A DNA stretch of 25,442 nt from Actinobacteria bacterium 13_2_20CM_68_14. GTDB lineage: Bacteria; Actinomycetota; Thermoleophilia; Gaiellales; Gaiellaceae. Made by a program: the position numbers and the translations under genes. The stretch lies in the NCBI GenBank assembly GCA_001914705.1, contig MNDB01000081.1, forward strand, positions 1 to 25,442, read 5' to 3'. Positions within the stretch are counted from its first letter, which is position 1. Every line of letters starts with the position of its first letter. Of this stretch, positions 1 through 7,097 are shown in pieces. The notes under the pieces are model-generated. The model had not been told where the DNA came from. It worked only from the letters and a program-made list of their open reading frames with translations, and ran no database searches.

Positions 1-1137
1 CGTCCCCGCCTCGACGAGCAGCTCGTGCTCGTGCAGCCATTCCAGCACCGGCTCGGCGACCGCATCCGTCGTTCGACCCTCGAACTCGCCGTAGCCGGGC
101 AGGAAGCGCCCCGATTCGTCGATCGGCGCCAGCACCGCGAGCCCGTGCAGGCGTGAGAGCTCGAAATCCTCCGCGCCCGCGCCCGGCGCGATGTGGACGA
201 TGCCCGTGCCTTCGTCGAGCGCGACGTCGTCCCACGGGATCACGCGGTGCTCGACGCCCTCTTGCGCTGGGTAATCGTCGAACGGGGCGCGGTAGTGGAG
301 GCCGACGAGGTCCTCGCCGCGCAGGCGCTCGACATAGTCGCCGTCGGGGAAGACGTCGACGGAGACCCAGTCACCGTTCTCGCTGCGCCCGTATTGCGCG
401 TCCGGCTTCACCGCCGCAGCGACGTTGGCCGGCAGCGTCCAGGGCGTCGTCGTCCAGATGACCAGCGCCTCGCCCTCGCGCTCGACGAGCGGGAAGCGGA
501 CGAAGAGCGACGGATGCTCCAACTCTTCGTAGTTCTCGTCGCCGGCCTGCTCGTGCTTCGAGAGCGACGTGCCGCAGCGCGGGCACCATTGCGTCGAGCG
601 ATGGCCCATGTACAGCCAGCCGCGGTCGTGGACGTTCTTGAGGAAGCGCCAGATGTACTCGATGTTCGTGTCGCTGAAGGTGAAGTAGGAGTTCTCCCAG
701 TCCATCCACATCCCGAGCCGCTTCGACTGCTCGGTCTGGATGCCGGCAAAGTGCGCGACGAACTCGCGGCAGCGTCGGGCGAACTCGCCGATTCCGTACT
801 CCTCGATCTCGCGCTTCGAGTTCAGCCCTAGGCCCTTCTCGACCTGGACCTCGACGTGGAGGCCCTGCGAGTCGAAGCCGTTCTGGTAGCGGAGGTCGTG
901 GCCGCGGAGCGCTTTATAGCGCTGGAAAACGTCTTTCAGCGTCCGGCCGAGGCCGTGGTGCACGCCGGCGGGCGCGTTCGCGGTGATCGGCCCGTCCATG
1001 AAGCTGAACTTCGGGCCGCCGTGGTTTTTGTCGCGAAGCTGCTGGAATACTTGTTCGTCCTCCCACCACTGCAGAATCTCCTCCTCGAGCCGAGGATGGT
1101 CGGGAACTGGCGGCAGCGGCGCGATGACCTGCTCCAT
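1..1137 (-). CDS. ileS: Isoleucyl-tRNA synthetase, 5' part (cut by window edge)
   Basis: Cytoplasmic class Ia aminoacyl-tRNA synthetase that charges tRNA-Ile with isoleucine. The 379 codons present are the N-terminal part; the gene runs off the left edge. The Rossmann fold opens with FMDGPITANAPAGVHHGLGR (residues 46-65), where the HIGH signature reads HHGL, followed by the family blocks RYQNGFDSQGLHVEVQVEKG and QTEQSKRLGMWMDWENSY. A zinc-knuckle-like WCPRCGTSLSKHE and the editing-domain block VIWTTTPWTLPANV follow. These blocks match the divergent IleS branch also found in Chloroflexota and eukaryotes. ATG at 1137 is the natural start: it gives the usual IleS N-terminus, and a TAGACT -10 box ends 6 nt upstream, so the mRNA may be leaderless. 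The KMSKS loop and anticodon-binding domain lie outside the window. It is transcribed divergently from the thioredoxin gene. Confidence 0.96.
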   Translation of the reverse strand, partial: MEQVIAPLPPVPDHPRLEEEILQWWEDEQVFQQLRDKNHGGPKFSFMDGPITANAPAGVHHGLGRTLKDVFQRYKALRGHDLRYQNGFDSQGLHVEVQVEKGLGLNSKREIEEYGIGEFARRCREFVAHFAGIQTEQSKRLGMWMDWENSYFTFSDTNIEYIWRFLKNVHDRGWLYMGHRSTQWCPRCGTSLSKHEQAGDENYEELEHPSLFVRFPLVEREGEALVIWTTTPWTLPANVAAAVKPDAQYGRSENGDWVSVDVFPDGDYVERLRGEDLVGLHYRAPFDDYPAQEGVEHRVIPWDDVALDEGTGIVHIAPGAGAEDFELSRLHGLAVLAPIDESGRFLPGYGEFEGRTTDAVAEPVLEWLHEHELLVEAGT

Positions 1138-1143
1138 CCCTCC

Positions 1144-1149
1144 AGTCTA
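1144..1149 (-). promoter_or_regulatory. -10 box of ileS (leaderless type)
   Basis: On the minus strand TAGACT ends 6 nt before the ileS ATG, so transcription should begin at or within a base or two of the start codon. GGAGGG touches the ATG directly and has no room to act as a normal Shine-Dalgarno site. I see no clear -35 box. Confidence 0.5.
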
Positions 1150-1216
1150 GGCGCGGGGAACAACGACTCCGGCGCAGGCGTTTGAACGTTCGACGACAGA
1201 GGAAAGGAACATCGAA

Positions 1217-1549
1217 ATGAGCACTGCTGTAACCGAATCGAGCTTCGAGCAGGAGGTCCTCCAGAGCGACAAGCCCGTGATCGTTGACTTCTGGGCCGAG
1301 TGGTGCGGACCGTGCCACGCGGTCTCGCCCGTGCTCGACAAGATCGTCGAAGAGCGGGAGAGCGACCTGAAGCTCGTCAAGGTGAACATCGACGAGGAGC
1401 CATCGCTCGCACAGAAGTACGGGATCATCTCGATCCCGACGATCATCCTCTTCCGCGAGGGTGAACCCGCAGCGGCGGCGATCGGCGCCCAGCCCAAGAG
1501 CGCGCTCGAGAAGTCTCTCGGCCTCGCCGAGAACGGGTCAGCCGGCTAG
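1217..1549 (+). CDS. trxA: Thioredoxin
   Basis: Small cytoplasmic dithiol-disulfide oxidoreductase that keeps protein thiols reduced, normally recycled by thioredoxin reductase. The 110-aa protein is one thioredoxin fold. The active site is W29-C30-G-P-C33 with H34 after it, preceded by VIVDFWAEW; the cis-proline is P74 in SIPTI, and D24 is the usual buried acid. Length is normal for the family. The ATG is preceded by a purine-rich ribosome site (GAGGAAAGGAA, about 8 nt upstream). The gene is divergent from ileS and converges on the DUF2231 gene, overlapping it by 4 nt at the 3' ends. The last residues (ENGSAG) are an unstructured tail. Assignment is secure; which partner it serves cannot be told from the context. 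Confidence 0.97.
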   Translation: MSTAVTESSFEQEVLQSDKPVIVDFWAEWCGPCHAVSPVLDKIVEERESDLKLVKVNIDEEPSLAQKYGIISIPTIILFREGEPAAAAIGAQPKSALEKSLGLAENGSAG

Positions 1550-2067
1550 GCCTCGGCGTCTTCCTTCTCGGCGGTCGGCAGCGGCGAGACCGCGCGCGCG
1601 GCCGGCTCGTCTACGAGGCTGAGCACGCGCATGCCGTTCACGAACACGATCGCACCGCCCAGCCAGCCGCCGACCGTCATTGCCGCGAAGCCGATCAGGG
1701 TGAGCGCGTAAGGCCCGGCGTCCACCGCACCGTGCGTGTAGCCGCCGTGGCCGGTCAGCGCCGCGATCAGGAAGAAGACCGTGGCGCTGACCATCGCGAT
1801 CAGATGCGAGGTCGCCGTCCGCTTCAGCGGCGTGCCGGGTGAGATCGTCAACCAGTCCGCGAGTCCGGCCAGGGCGGTCGGCACCGTGAAGATCAGGCCG
1901 AGGACGAGCGCGAGCCACCAGCCGTGGGCCGCGCCCTTTTCCGCGACGCCGACGATGCTTGCGAAGCCCAGCACCGCGGCGGCGGTGTAAGCGCCGATCG
2001 TCGCGTCGGTCAGTGGCGGGTGCAGCGGGTGTCCTGGCAGCCCGCGGACAAGGTAGGTGAGCTTCAC
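1546..2067 (-). CDS. DUF2231 family integral membrane protein
   Basis: Predicted inner-membrane protein of 173 aa with four hydrophobic segments (roughly residues 25-42, 48-68, 85-105 and 120-145). The opening GLPGHPLHPPLTDATIGAYT is the DUF2231 signature (GHPLHP, then the first helix), and ALAGLADWLTI with a later H in SHLIAMV fits the family's conserved D and H. In other bacteria DUF2231 proteins often sit next to redox or heme-related proteins, and histidine-based cofactor binding has been suggested; the function is not established. The GTG start at 2067 puts the GHPLHP motif at its usual place about 11 residues in; a weak -10-like AACTGT lies 7 nt upstream. Its 3' end overlaps the convergent thioredoxin gene by 4 nt. 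The C-terminal 25 residues are a charged cytoplasmic tail. Confidence 0.85.
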   Translation of the reverse strand: MKLTYLVRGLPGHPLHPPLTDATIGAYTAAAVLGFASIVGVAEKGAAHGWWLALVLGLIFTVPTALAGLADWLTISPGTPLKRTATSHLIAMVSATVFFLIAALTGHGGYTHGAVDAGPYALTLIGFAAMTVGGWLGGAIVFVNGMRVLSLVDEPAARAVSPLPTAEKEDAEA

Positions 2068-2110
2068 CCCGGGGACAGTTCCCGCGGTTCGGGGTTTTTA
2101 TTCGCCCCGA

Positions 2111-2293
2111 CTAGTGCTTCGCGTCTTCGAGGAACGAGATGAACGCGGCGTGCTTGGCGAGATACGCCTCAAGCTCCGCGATCCCGACGCCGGCCCAGTC
2201 CTCAAGCCAGCTGTCCTCAAGGTCCGCTTCGATCCGGTGGAAGCCCCGATCACTCATGAACGAATGATCGGCCCGGAAGGGGCCTGATGACAT
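2111..2293 (-). CDS. Small hypothetical protein (60 aa)
   Basis: I do not recognise a family. The frame encodes an acidic, mostly helical small protein with the core EADLEDSWLEDWAGVGIAEL and a C-terminal AKHAAFISFLEDAKH. Its even composition, unlike the arginine-rich opposite-strand frames, makes real coding plausible. Two starts are possible. ATG 2293 gives 60 aa and a short leader behind the TAATTT box at 2308-2313. ATG 2255 gives 48 aa (MSDRGFHRIEADLED) with GATCAT 6 nt upstream. It diverges from the lipid kinase gene, and its stop lies 43 nt upstream of the DUF2231 start on the same strand, so the two could be co-transcribed. Confidence 0.55.
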   Translation of the reverse strand: MSSGPFRADHSFMSDRGFHRIEADLEDSWLEDWAGVGIAELEAYLAKHAAFISFLEDAKH

Positions 2294-2306
2294 GAGCCGA
2301 ACGGCC

Positions 2307-2313
2307 TAAATTA
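2307..2313. promoter_or_regulatory. Shared symmetric -10 element between the 60-aa gene and the lipid kinase
   Basis: TAAATT (2307-2312, plus) and TAATTT (2313-2308, minus) are the two strands of one AT-rich island in GC-rich DNA. The plus copy would start RNA about 10 nt before the kinase ATG, the minus copy about 7 nt before ATG 2293. No -35 boxes are evident on either side. Confidence 0.4.
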
Positions 2314-2329
2314 GCTGGCCATAGGGCCT

Positions 2330-3142
2330 ATGCTGCCTCCGGCTTTGGCGGGCTTTCTCCTGATCAACCCGCGCTCGGGGAAGGGCCGACCAACAGTGGA
2401 CGAGCTCGCGGCCGCGGCGCGTGAGCGAGGAATCGACGTGCACGTCCTCCGCGAGGGCGACGATCCGGCGGCCCTCATGAGAACGCGCCCCGGCGCCGAC
2501 GCCCTCGGCATCGCCGGCGGCGACGGGTCGCTGGCGCCGGCCGCGCAGGTCGCGATCGAGCGCGAGCTGCCGTTTGTCTGTGTCCCGTTCGGGACACGGA
2601 ACCACTTTGCGCGTGACCTCGGGCTCGACCGCGCGGATCCGCTGGCGGCCCTCGCCGCCTTCAGCGCCGAGGAACGGCGGATCGACGTCGGCCGGGTTGG
2701 CGAACGGCTCTTCCTGAACAACGTCTCACTCGGCGCCTACGCCTCGCTCGTCCACCGCCGGGAGGCGCACCGTCGCCGGCGCGACGCGTTGGCGGGAATT
2801 CGCGCGCTGCTTCGGACGCCCGCCCACCCGCACCCGCTCAAACTGCGGGTCGATGGGAAGCCGGTCTCGGCACGCGTCGTGCTCATCGCGAACAATGCGT
2901 ATGAGCTGCGGCTCTTCGACTTGGGTGCCCGGCCGAACTTGACCGAGGGGCGTCTCCATCTCTACTCGGCCGGCGGCCTCCTGCCGACCGACTGGGACGA
3001 GCGCGTCGGCCAGGTCTTCGAGCTCGACGGCCCTCCCGCTTTGCAAGCTGCGATCGACGGCGAGCCGGTGGAGCTTCAACTGCCGCTTCTCTGCCGCCTG
3101 GAGCCGAGGGCGTTACGAGTGCTCGTTTCGCCAAGCGGCTAG
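2330..3142 (+). CDS. Diacylglycerol kinase family lipid kinase (DAGK catalytic domain)
   Basis: Soluble lipid kinase of the DAGK_cat / YegS / DgkB superfamily, expected to phosphorylate diacylglycerol or a related lipid with ATP at the membrane surface. The 270-aa protein begins with the strand LAGFLLINPRSGKGR, followed by the nucleotide-binding loop G63-G-D-G-S67 and P-F-G-T-R-N-H-F-A-R-D-L-G (86-98), the family motif PxGTxNxFARDLG. The C-terminal beta-sandwich is marked by LFLNNVSLGAY (129-139) and AAIDGEPVEL. It is slightly shorter than typical (about 290-300 aa) but all core motifs are present. The ATG sits just behind a CATAGGGCCTATG near-palindrome, with no good ribosome site. It overlaps the convergent Nudix gene by 30 nt. 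Whether the substrate is diacylglycerol or another lipid cannot be decided. Confidence 0.9.
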   Translation: MLPPALAGFLLINPRSGKGRPTVDELAAAARERGIDVHVLREGDDPAALMRTRPGADALGIAGGDGSLAPAAQVAIERELPFVCVPFGTRNHFARDLGLDRADPLAALAAFSAEERRIDVGRVGERLFLNNVSLGAYASLVHRREAHRRRRDALAGIRALLRTPAHPHPLKLRVDGKPVSARVVLIANNAYELRLFDLGARPNLTEGRLHLYSAGGLLPTDWDERVGQVFELDGPPALQAAIDGEPVELQLPLLCRLEPRALRVLVSPSG

Positions 3143-3625
3143 CACGAGCGGGACGTTCTCGAACGCAAGCTCATCCGCTGCGGGAAGCTCGTCCCGGCCG
3201 AACCAACGGAGCTCGGAGACGTCGTCGGCCGGCGCTGCCTCGCCGCCCACTACTTGGGCGGTCCAGTACAGGTTCAGCGTCGCCTCCGCCGTCGAGTCGC
3301 CGCCGTACCGGTCCATCCAGATGCCGAGAAAGCGCTGCGGCTCGACCTCGAGCCCCGTCTCCTCCCTCAACTCCCGGCGGAGCCCGTCGAGCGGGTCCTC
3401 GCCTTCGTCGAGGAAGCCGCCCGGGATGCCCCAGAAGCCCTGGAACGGGGGGTGCGCCCTGCGCGCGAGCAGGACACGTCCGTTGTCGACGCAGAGCGCG
3501 CCGGCCGTCGGCTTCGAGCTCGCGTAGACGATGAAGCCGCAGGCATCGCAGGCGAGGCGCGCCGCATCGCCACCAAGCTCCGCGCCGCAGCGCGGGCAGA
3601 GTCTCCAGCCGTCGAGCTCGCCCAT
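3113..3625 (-). CDS. Nudix hydrolase with N-terminal zinc ribbon
   Basis: Pyrophosphohydrolase of the Nudix superfamily, 170 aa. An N-terminal zinc ribbon (C10-PR-C13 and C26-DA-C29, then GFIVYASSKPT) resembles that of NudC-type NADH pyrophosphatases. The Nudix box is complete at residues 70-92: G70, E76, R84-E85, E88-E89, G91-L92, giving the metal-binding REXXEE core. Just before it, GFWGIPGGFL is typical of ADP-ribose / NADH-type members (COG1051). NAD-related or ADP-sugar substrates are likely; the exact one is inference. The ATG at 3625 directly abuts a 24-bp perfect palindrome, whose last bases AGGA are the only ribosome-site-like sequence, so repressor binding there would block transcription or translation. 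The gene converges with the lipid kinase, overlapping by 30 nt. Confidence 0.93.
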   Translation of the reverse strand: MGELDGWRLCPRCGAELGGDAARLACDACGFIVYASSKPTAGALCVDNGRVLLARRAHPPFQGFWGIPGGFLDEGEDPLDGLRRELREETGLEVEPQRFLGIWMDRYGGDSTAEATLNLYWTAQVVGGEAAPADDVSELRWFGRDELPAADELAFENVPLVLAAWRNEHS

Positions 3626-3649
3626 TCCTGTAGGTGTACACCTACAGGA
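3626..3649. promoter_or_regulatory. Perfect 24-bp palindrome, probable repressor operator
   Basis: The left half TCCTGTAGGTGT is followed immediately by its exact reverse complement, with no mismatch and no spacer. The site touches the Nudix ATG on the minus side. On the plus side it overlaps, at A3649, an ATG opening a 21-codon frame that I do not annotate as a gene. A dimeric one-domain regulator (GntR, MarR or TetR type) would fit; none is encoded nearby. Confidence 0.7.
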
Positions 3650-3671
3650 TGAGTCCGGACGCGCAGCGGCC

Positions 3672-3688
3672 GGTCCGCGAAGCGGACC
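3672..3688. repeat. Short perfect hairpin in the Nudix / cNMP intergenic region
   Basis: GGTCCGC, loop GAA, GCGGACC: a 7-bp stem with a 3-nt loop, followed by AGGGGAGCGAAAGC. It has no U-tract on either side, so it is not a normal terminator. A similar element (GGCCGC, GGA loop on the minus strand, GCGGCC) lies at 22407-22421. Confidence 0.4.
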
Positions 3689-3747
3689 AGGGGAGCGAAA
3701 GCAGCACGGAGTGATCGGGAGGTTCCCCAGGCTAGGGTGACCTCGAG

Positions 3748-4131
3748 ATGAGCCCCAAATTCGTCCCAGCAGGTCTTGCCGAACTCCAGCGCATCGGGCT
3801 ACTCGCCGAGCTGCCCGGCGAGACGCTGGTCCGGCTCGCCCAGAGGATGCGTCGCGAGCAGGTTCCCGCCGGCGGCGCGGTGGTCGAGGAAGGAGACGAC
3901 GGCGACCGCTTCTATGTCGTCCTGACCGGGATGTTCACGGTCAGCCAGTCCTCGATCGGGCCGCGGGGGGTCCTACGGCCCGGTGACTACTTCGGCGAGG
4001 TCGCCTTGGCGATGGGCATACCTCGCACGGCATCGGTGCGCGCGCTGACGCAGGCGACGGTCGCGAGCTGCGACCGCGAGACGTTCGACGAGTTCATCCG
4101 GCCGCTGTTCGCAGACGCTTCGGACGTCTAG
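3748..4131 (+). CDS. Stand-alone cyclic nucleotide-binding domain protein
   Basis: A 127-aa protein made of a single cNMP-binding beta-barrel of the CRP/PKA-regulatory type, with no helix-turn-helix or catalytic domain. The N-terminal helical part (LQRIGLLAELPGETLVRLAQ) leads into the barrel. The phosphate-binding cassette is DYFGEVALAMGIPRTASVRA, which keeps FGE-x-AL, the RTA arginine and the final R; Arg and Glu contact the cyclic phosphate and ribose in known members. It may bind cAMP or cGMP and act through an unknown partner. A TAGGGT -10 box lies 9 nt before the ATG, so the leader is only a few nucleotides. Its 3' end overlaps the convergent propeller gene by 4 nt. A cyclase-domain protein is encoded about 15 kb away; a functional link is only a guess. 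Confidence 0.9.
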   Translation: MSPKFVPAGLAELQRIGLLAELPGETLVRLAQRMRREQVPAGGAVVEEGDDGDRFYVVLTGMFTVSQSSIGPRGVLRPGDYFGEVALAMGIPRTASVRALTQATVASCDRETFDEFIRPLFADASDV

Positions 4132-6230
4132 CGGAGGATCCCGGTGTGGCCCAGCGAGTAGCGGCCGGGCTGTGGCCAGACGCACACTCCATGAGGCCCG
4201 TAGCCGACCGAAATCCGGGCGAGCACGCGGCCGTTCTTCGTGCTGATCGCATAGACCTGCGCGTTGTAGCGCCCCGACAACCAGAGCACCTTGCCGTCCG
4301 CGGAGACGCCTCCCATGTCCGGACTGCCGCCGATATCCCACTTGGCGACAAGCCGGCGGGTGGCGAAGTTGAGCACAGAAATCGTGCCCTCGCTTCGGTT
4401 CGTGATGTAGAGCAGCTTCGCGTTGCGGCTGGGGTAGAGACCGTGCGCGCCGCCGCCCGTGTGGATGAAGCCGATTACATGTCGACCCGTCCGGTCGATC
4501 TCCCAGACGCCGTTCGACGCCATGTCCGCGACGTAGAAAACCTTGCCGTCGGGCGAGAGCTTCACGTCCTGCGGCATCGCAGCGGCACGCGGTAGCCGGA
4601 GGACGCTGACCACGCGCTCGCGCCGCACGTCGACCTTCACCATCTCCGCGGAGAACTCGCAGCTGGCGAGCAGGAAGCGGCCGTTGGCCGAGAAGTCCAT
4701 GTGGTCGACGCCGCTGCAGGGGACTGTCAACGCTCTGTGCAGCTTCATCGTGTGCGCGAAACGGAAATCGAGCCGATGCTCGCGCTCGGCGACAACGATC
4801 GCGAAGCGGCCGCCAGGCGTGAAGTAGAGGTTGTACGGATCGCTGACGGGCACAGGCTTGCCCTTCGGCCGTCCCGTGATCGGGCTGACGGGCGTCAAGC
4901 TGTTTCCGACGTCGTTGTCGACCCAGAGGGTCTTGAGGTCATAGGACGGCGTCACATGCTGGGGCAGGCGCCCGACGGGGTAGTGCGCGACGATCTTGAA
5001 CGTTCGCTGGTCGATCACGTCGACGGTGTTGCTGGCGCTGTTCGGGACGTACACGCGCGGGGGGTCGCCGCGAACCTTCGGGCTGAGGTCGTTCGCACCG
5101 TCGTATGCGTAGACGTTGGCGGCAACCTTCGTCGCTCGTCGAGCTCGCCTGTGGTTCGCTCTCGGCGCGGAGGAGCCGATCGCTCCCAGGCTCGTCAGCC
5201 CTGCGACGGTCGCGCGCCCGCGGCCGCCGGCAACCAGGACGGTGCGGCCCAACGTGGTGACTGCCGCATCGGAGACCGGGCGCGGCAGGTGTCCGGCGAC
5301 TCGGATTCGACCGCTCTTGGGGTCGATGGCAACGATCCTCGAGGTCGGAGTATCCGCTCGCGCTGAGCGGCCGCCGATCACGAGCGCGTGGTTGTTCAGC
5401 ACTGCTGCCCCCGCATGTGTCGTCGCCGCCGGAAGGCTGCCGAGGCGACGCAGCTCACGGCTGCCGGGATCGAAGCTGTACACCGCACGGCTGGCATCGC
5501 CGTTTGGGAGCGAGCCGCCGGCGACGATGATCTTGCCTTGGGCTGCAGTCACCGCGGAGTAGCGGAGCGGGGTCGGCAGGCGGGCGACGACACGAGCGCT
5601 ACCGCCCGGGCGCCAGGCCACGATCGTGTTCAACCAGTCTTGGCCCGTGTACCCGCCGACGATGTATGCCTGCCCGGCGACCACGGTGGCGGCGTGGTCG
5701 CTGCTGGGCGCCGGTAACGATCCGACCCGGATCGCCGTCCCGGTTTTGGGGTCGACTCGGAGGATCTGGTCGAGCTGGCGAATGCCGTCTCCGCCGCCGA
5801 ACTCGTAGACGTTCGACCCGATGCGGACCGCGGCGCCGTCGTGGAAGACATTGGGCAGCCGACCGATCGTCTGCACCCGCCCCCCGGCGATCGTGCGGAC
5901 GTCCGCGGTCGAGGTGTCCGCGGCGTCAAGGCCGCCGAGCAGAAGAATTCGGCGTCGAAAGGTCACGATCGCGGCGTCCTGGATCGGGGCGGCGAGCGAG
6001 CCCGCGGCGCGCGAGCCGATGCGTAGGGGCCCGGTTGATCGGGCGGGGGACGGAGCCGCGGGTTGCCGGCGACCAGGTCGAGGAGACGCCACCTGATCGT
6101 CATCACCCCAGGCGGCCCAGACTCCGACCGCGCCAGCAACGGCGGCGACCACGAGAGCCGCAAGCCCAATCCGGCGCCAGCGCTTTGCGCTCGCCCGCCG
6201 CCGGCCACGCGTGAAGGGCGCATCCGCCAC
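4128..6230 (-). CDS. Membrane-anchored double beta-propeller protein (kelch plus YVTN repeats)
   Basis: A 700-aa protein with a basic N-terminus (TRGRRRASAKRWRR), one hydrophobic signal anchor (about residues 20-42), a proline-rich linker, and then two propellers facing outward. Residues about 75-350 hold kelch-like repeats, each with a paired glycine (LLLGGLDA, YEFGGGDG, YIVGGYTG, IIVAGGSLP, LVIGGRSA, VLVAGGRG), giving roughly six blades. Residues about 385-700 hold YVTN-type repeats (PRVYVPNSASNTVDVID, KVFYVADMASNGVWEID, LLYITNRSEGTISVLN, VLWLSGRYNAQVYAI), the seven-bladed surface-protein fold. No catalytic residues are evident; an adhesive, scaffolding or ligand-sensing role is possible. 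GTG 6230 lies 22 nt after the beta-lactamase-like gene's stop, so the two form an operon. Confidence 0.85.
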   Translation of the reverse strand: MADAPFTRGRRRASAKRWRRIGLAALVVAAVAGAVGVWAAWGDDDQVASPRPGRRQPAAPSPARSTGPLRIGSRAAGSLAAPIQDAAIVTFRRRILLLGGLDAADTSTADVRTIAGGRVQTIGRLPNVFHDGAAVRIGSNVYEFGGGDGIRQLDQILRVDPKTGTAIRVGSLPAPSSDHAATVVAGQAYIVGGYTGQDWLNTIVAWRPGGSARVVARLPTPLRYSAVTAAQGKIIVAGGSLPNGDASRAVYSFDPGSRELRRLGSLPAATTHAGAAVLNNHALVIGGRSARADTPTSRIVAIDPKSGRIRVAGHLPRPVSDAAVTTLGRTVLVAGGRGRATVAGLTSLGAIGSSAPRANHRRARRATKVAANVYAYDGANDLSPKVRGDPPRVYVPNSASNTVDVIDQRTFKIVAHYPVGRLPQHVTPSYDLKTLWVDNDVGNSLTPVSPITGRPKGKPVPVSDPYNLYFTPGGRFAIVVAEREHRLDFRFAHTMKLHRALTVPCSGVDHMDFSANGRFLLASCEFSAEMVKVDVRRERVVSVLRLPRAAAMPQDVKLSPDGKVFYVADMASNGVWEIDRTGRHVIGFIHTGGGAHGLYPSRNAKLLYITNRSEGTISVLNFATRRLVAKWDIGGSPDMGGVSADGKVLWLSGRYNAQVYAISTKNGRVLARISVGYGPHGVCVWPQPGRYSLGHTGILR

Positions 6231-6252
6231 CTACCCCAGGATGCCCGAGTCG

Positions 6253-7077
6253 TTAGACCCCTGCGCCGGTTGCGCCAAGCTCGGCGAGAATCGCGTCCGA
6301 GAGCCGCGGCCAGGCCTCTTTCGCCCAGTCGCCGAAGGCCGTGTCGCACAAACACGCGCACGCGCACCGCGCCTCGGGATCGACCCAGAGGAAGCTGCCG
6401 CTCTGTCCGAAGTGGCCGAACGTGCGCGGTGAGTTCCGGGCACCGGTCCAGTGGGGGCGCTTCTCGTCGCGGAGCTCGAAGCCGAGCCCCCAGTCGTTCG
6501 GCTCCATGCGGCCGAAGCCGGGCAAAACACCCGCCAGTCGGGGGAAGGCGACCTCGGTCGCTTCCGCCAGGGTCTCGGGCGCGATCAGCCTTGGCGCGAG
6601 CAGTTCGCGGCCGAGCATGAGCAGGTCGTCGAGCGTGCCGTTGGCGCCGGAGGCCGGCGAACCGTCGAGCGAAGCACCCAGGGCGAGCGGGTCCAGCACA
6701 GCGGCGCGCAAGTAGTCGGAGAAAGGCATCTCCCCCCGGTCTTCGATCACCCTGGCGAGCACCTCGAAGCCGGCGTTCGAGTAGATCCGCCTCGTGCCCG
6801 GCTGCGCGATCGGCGCCTCCCCCTCGGGCGGCAGCCCGGATGCGTGCGCCAGGAGGTGGCGGACTGTTGAGCCAGGCGGCCCCGCGGGCTCGTCCAGCTC
6901 GACCACACCTTCCTCGGCCGCCACGAGCGCGGCGAGCGCGGTCAGGAGCTTCGTGACCGAGGCCCAAGGAAACGTTGCAGCCTTGTCTCCGGTCGTGCCC
7001 GCTTCAGCGGTCGCATCGGTAACCCCAACCGCCGCAGCACCGACGGGCCACTCCTCGACCTGCCGCAGCGCCTCCAC
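6253..7077 (-). CDS. Serine beta-lactamase-like hydrolase (class C / PBP4* type)
   Basis: A 274-aa member of the beta-lactamase family (COG1680), which includes class C lactamases, esterases and D-Ala-D-Ala peptidases. The active-site SxxK is S40-V-T-K43 in WASVTKLLTALAAL, the second motif YxN is Y99-S-N101, and the third, KTG-like motif is H222-F-G-Q-S-G. The family block LLAHASGLPPEGE is also present. No signal peptide is seen, so a cytoplasmic esterase or peptidase role is at least as likely as antibiotic hydrolysis. It is shorter than true AmpC enzymes (about 360 aa). The GTG start at 7077 has TAGTAT 8 nt upstream, in a divergent promoter shared with ridA. First gene of a minus operon with the propeller protein. 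Confidence 0.9.
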   Translation of the reverse strand: MEALRQVEEWPVGAAAVGVTDATAEAGTTGDKAATFPWASVTKLLTALAALVAAEEGVVELDEPAGPPGSTVRHLLAHASGLPPEGEAPIAQPGTRRIYSNAGFEVLARVIEDRGEMPFSDYLRAAVLDPLALGASLDGSPASGANGTLDDLLMLGRELLAPRLIAPETLAEATEVAFPRLAGVLPGFGRMEPNDWGLGFELRDEKRPHWTGARNSPRTFGHFGQSGSFLWVDPEARCACACLCDTAFGDWAKEAWPRLSDAILAELGATGAGV

Positions 7078-7084
7078 GCGCGGC

Positions 7085-7091
7085 GATACTA
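7085..7091. promoter_or_regulatory. Overlapping divergent -10 boxes (beta-lactamase-like gene / ridA)
   Basis: GATACT (7085-7090) ends 7 nt before the ridA GTG. The opposite strand of the same bases reads TAGTAT (7091-7086) and ends 8 nt before the GTG of the minus gene. One symmetric element therefore seems to serve two leaderless genes. Confidence 0.6.
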
Positions 7092-7097
7092 GCCCCA

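Noticed and set aside
3649..3714. 21-codon plus-strand ORF starting at the palindrome edge
   Set aside because: Hydrophilic, crossed by a hairpin, and with no support beyond an AGGA next to the ATG.
6253..7077. Antibiotic-resistance beta-lactamase
   Set aside because: SxxK and YxN are present, but it is short, has no signal peptide and sits with a propeller gene; only a general serine hydrolase call is safe.
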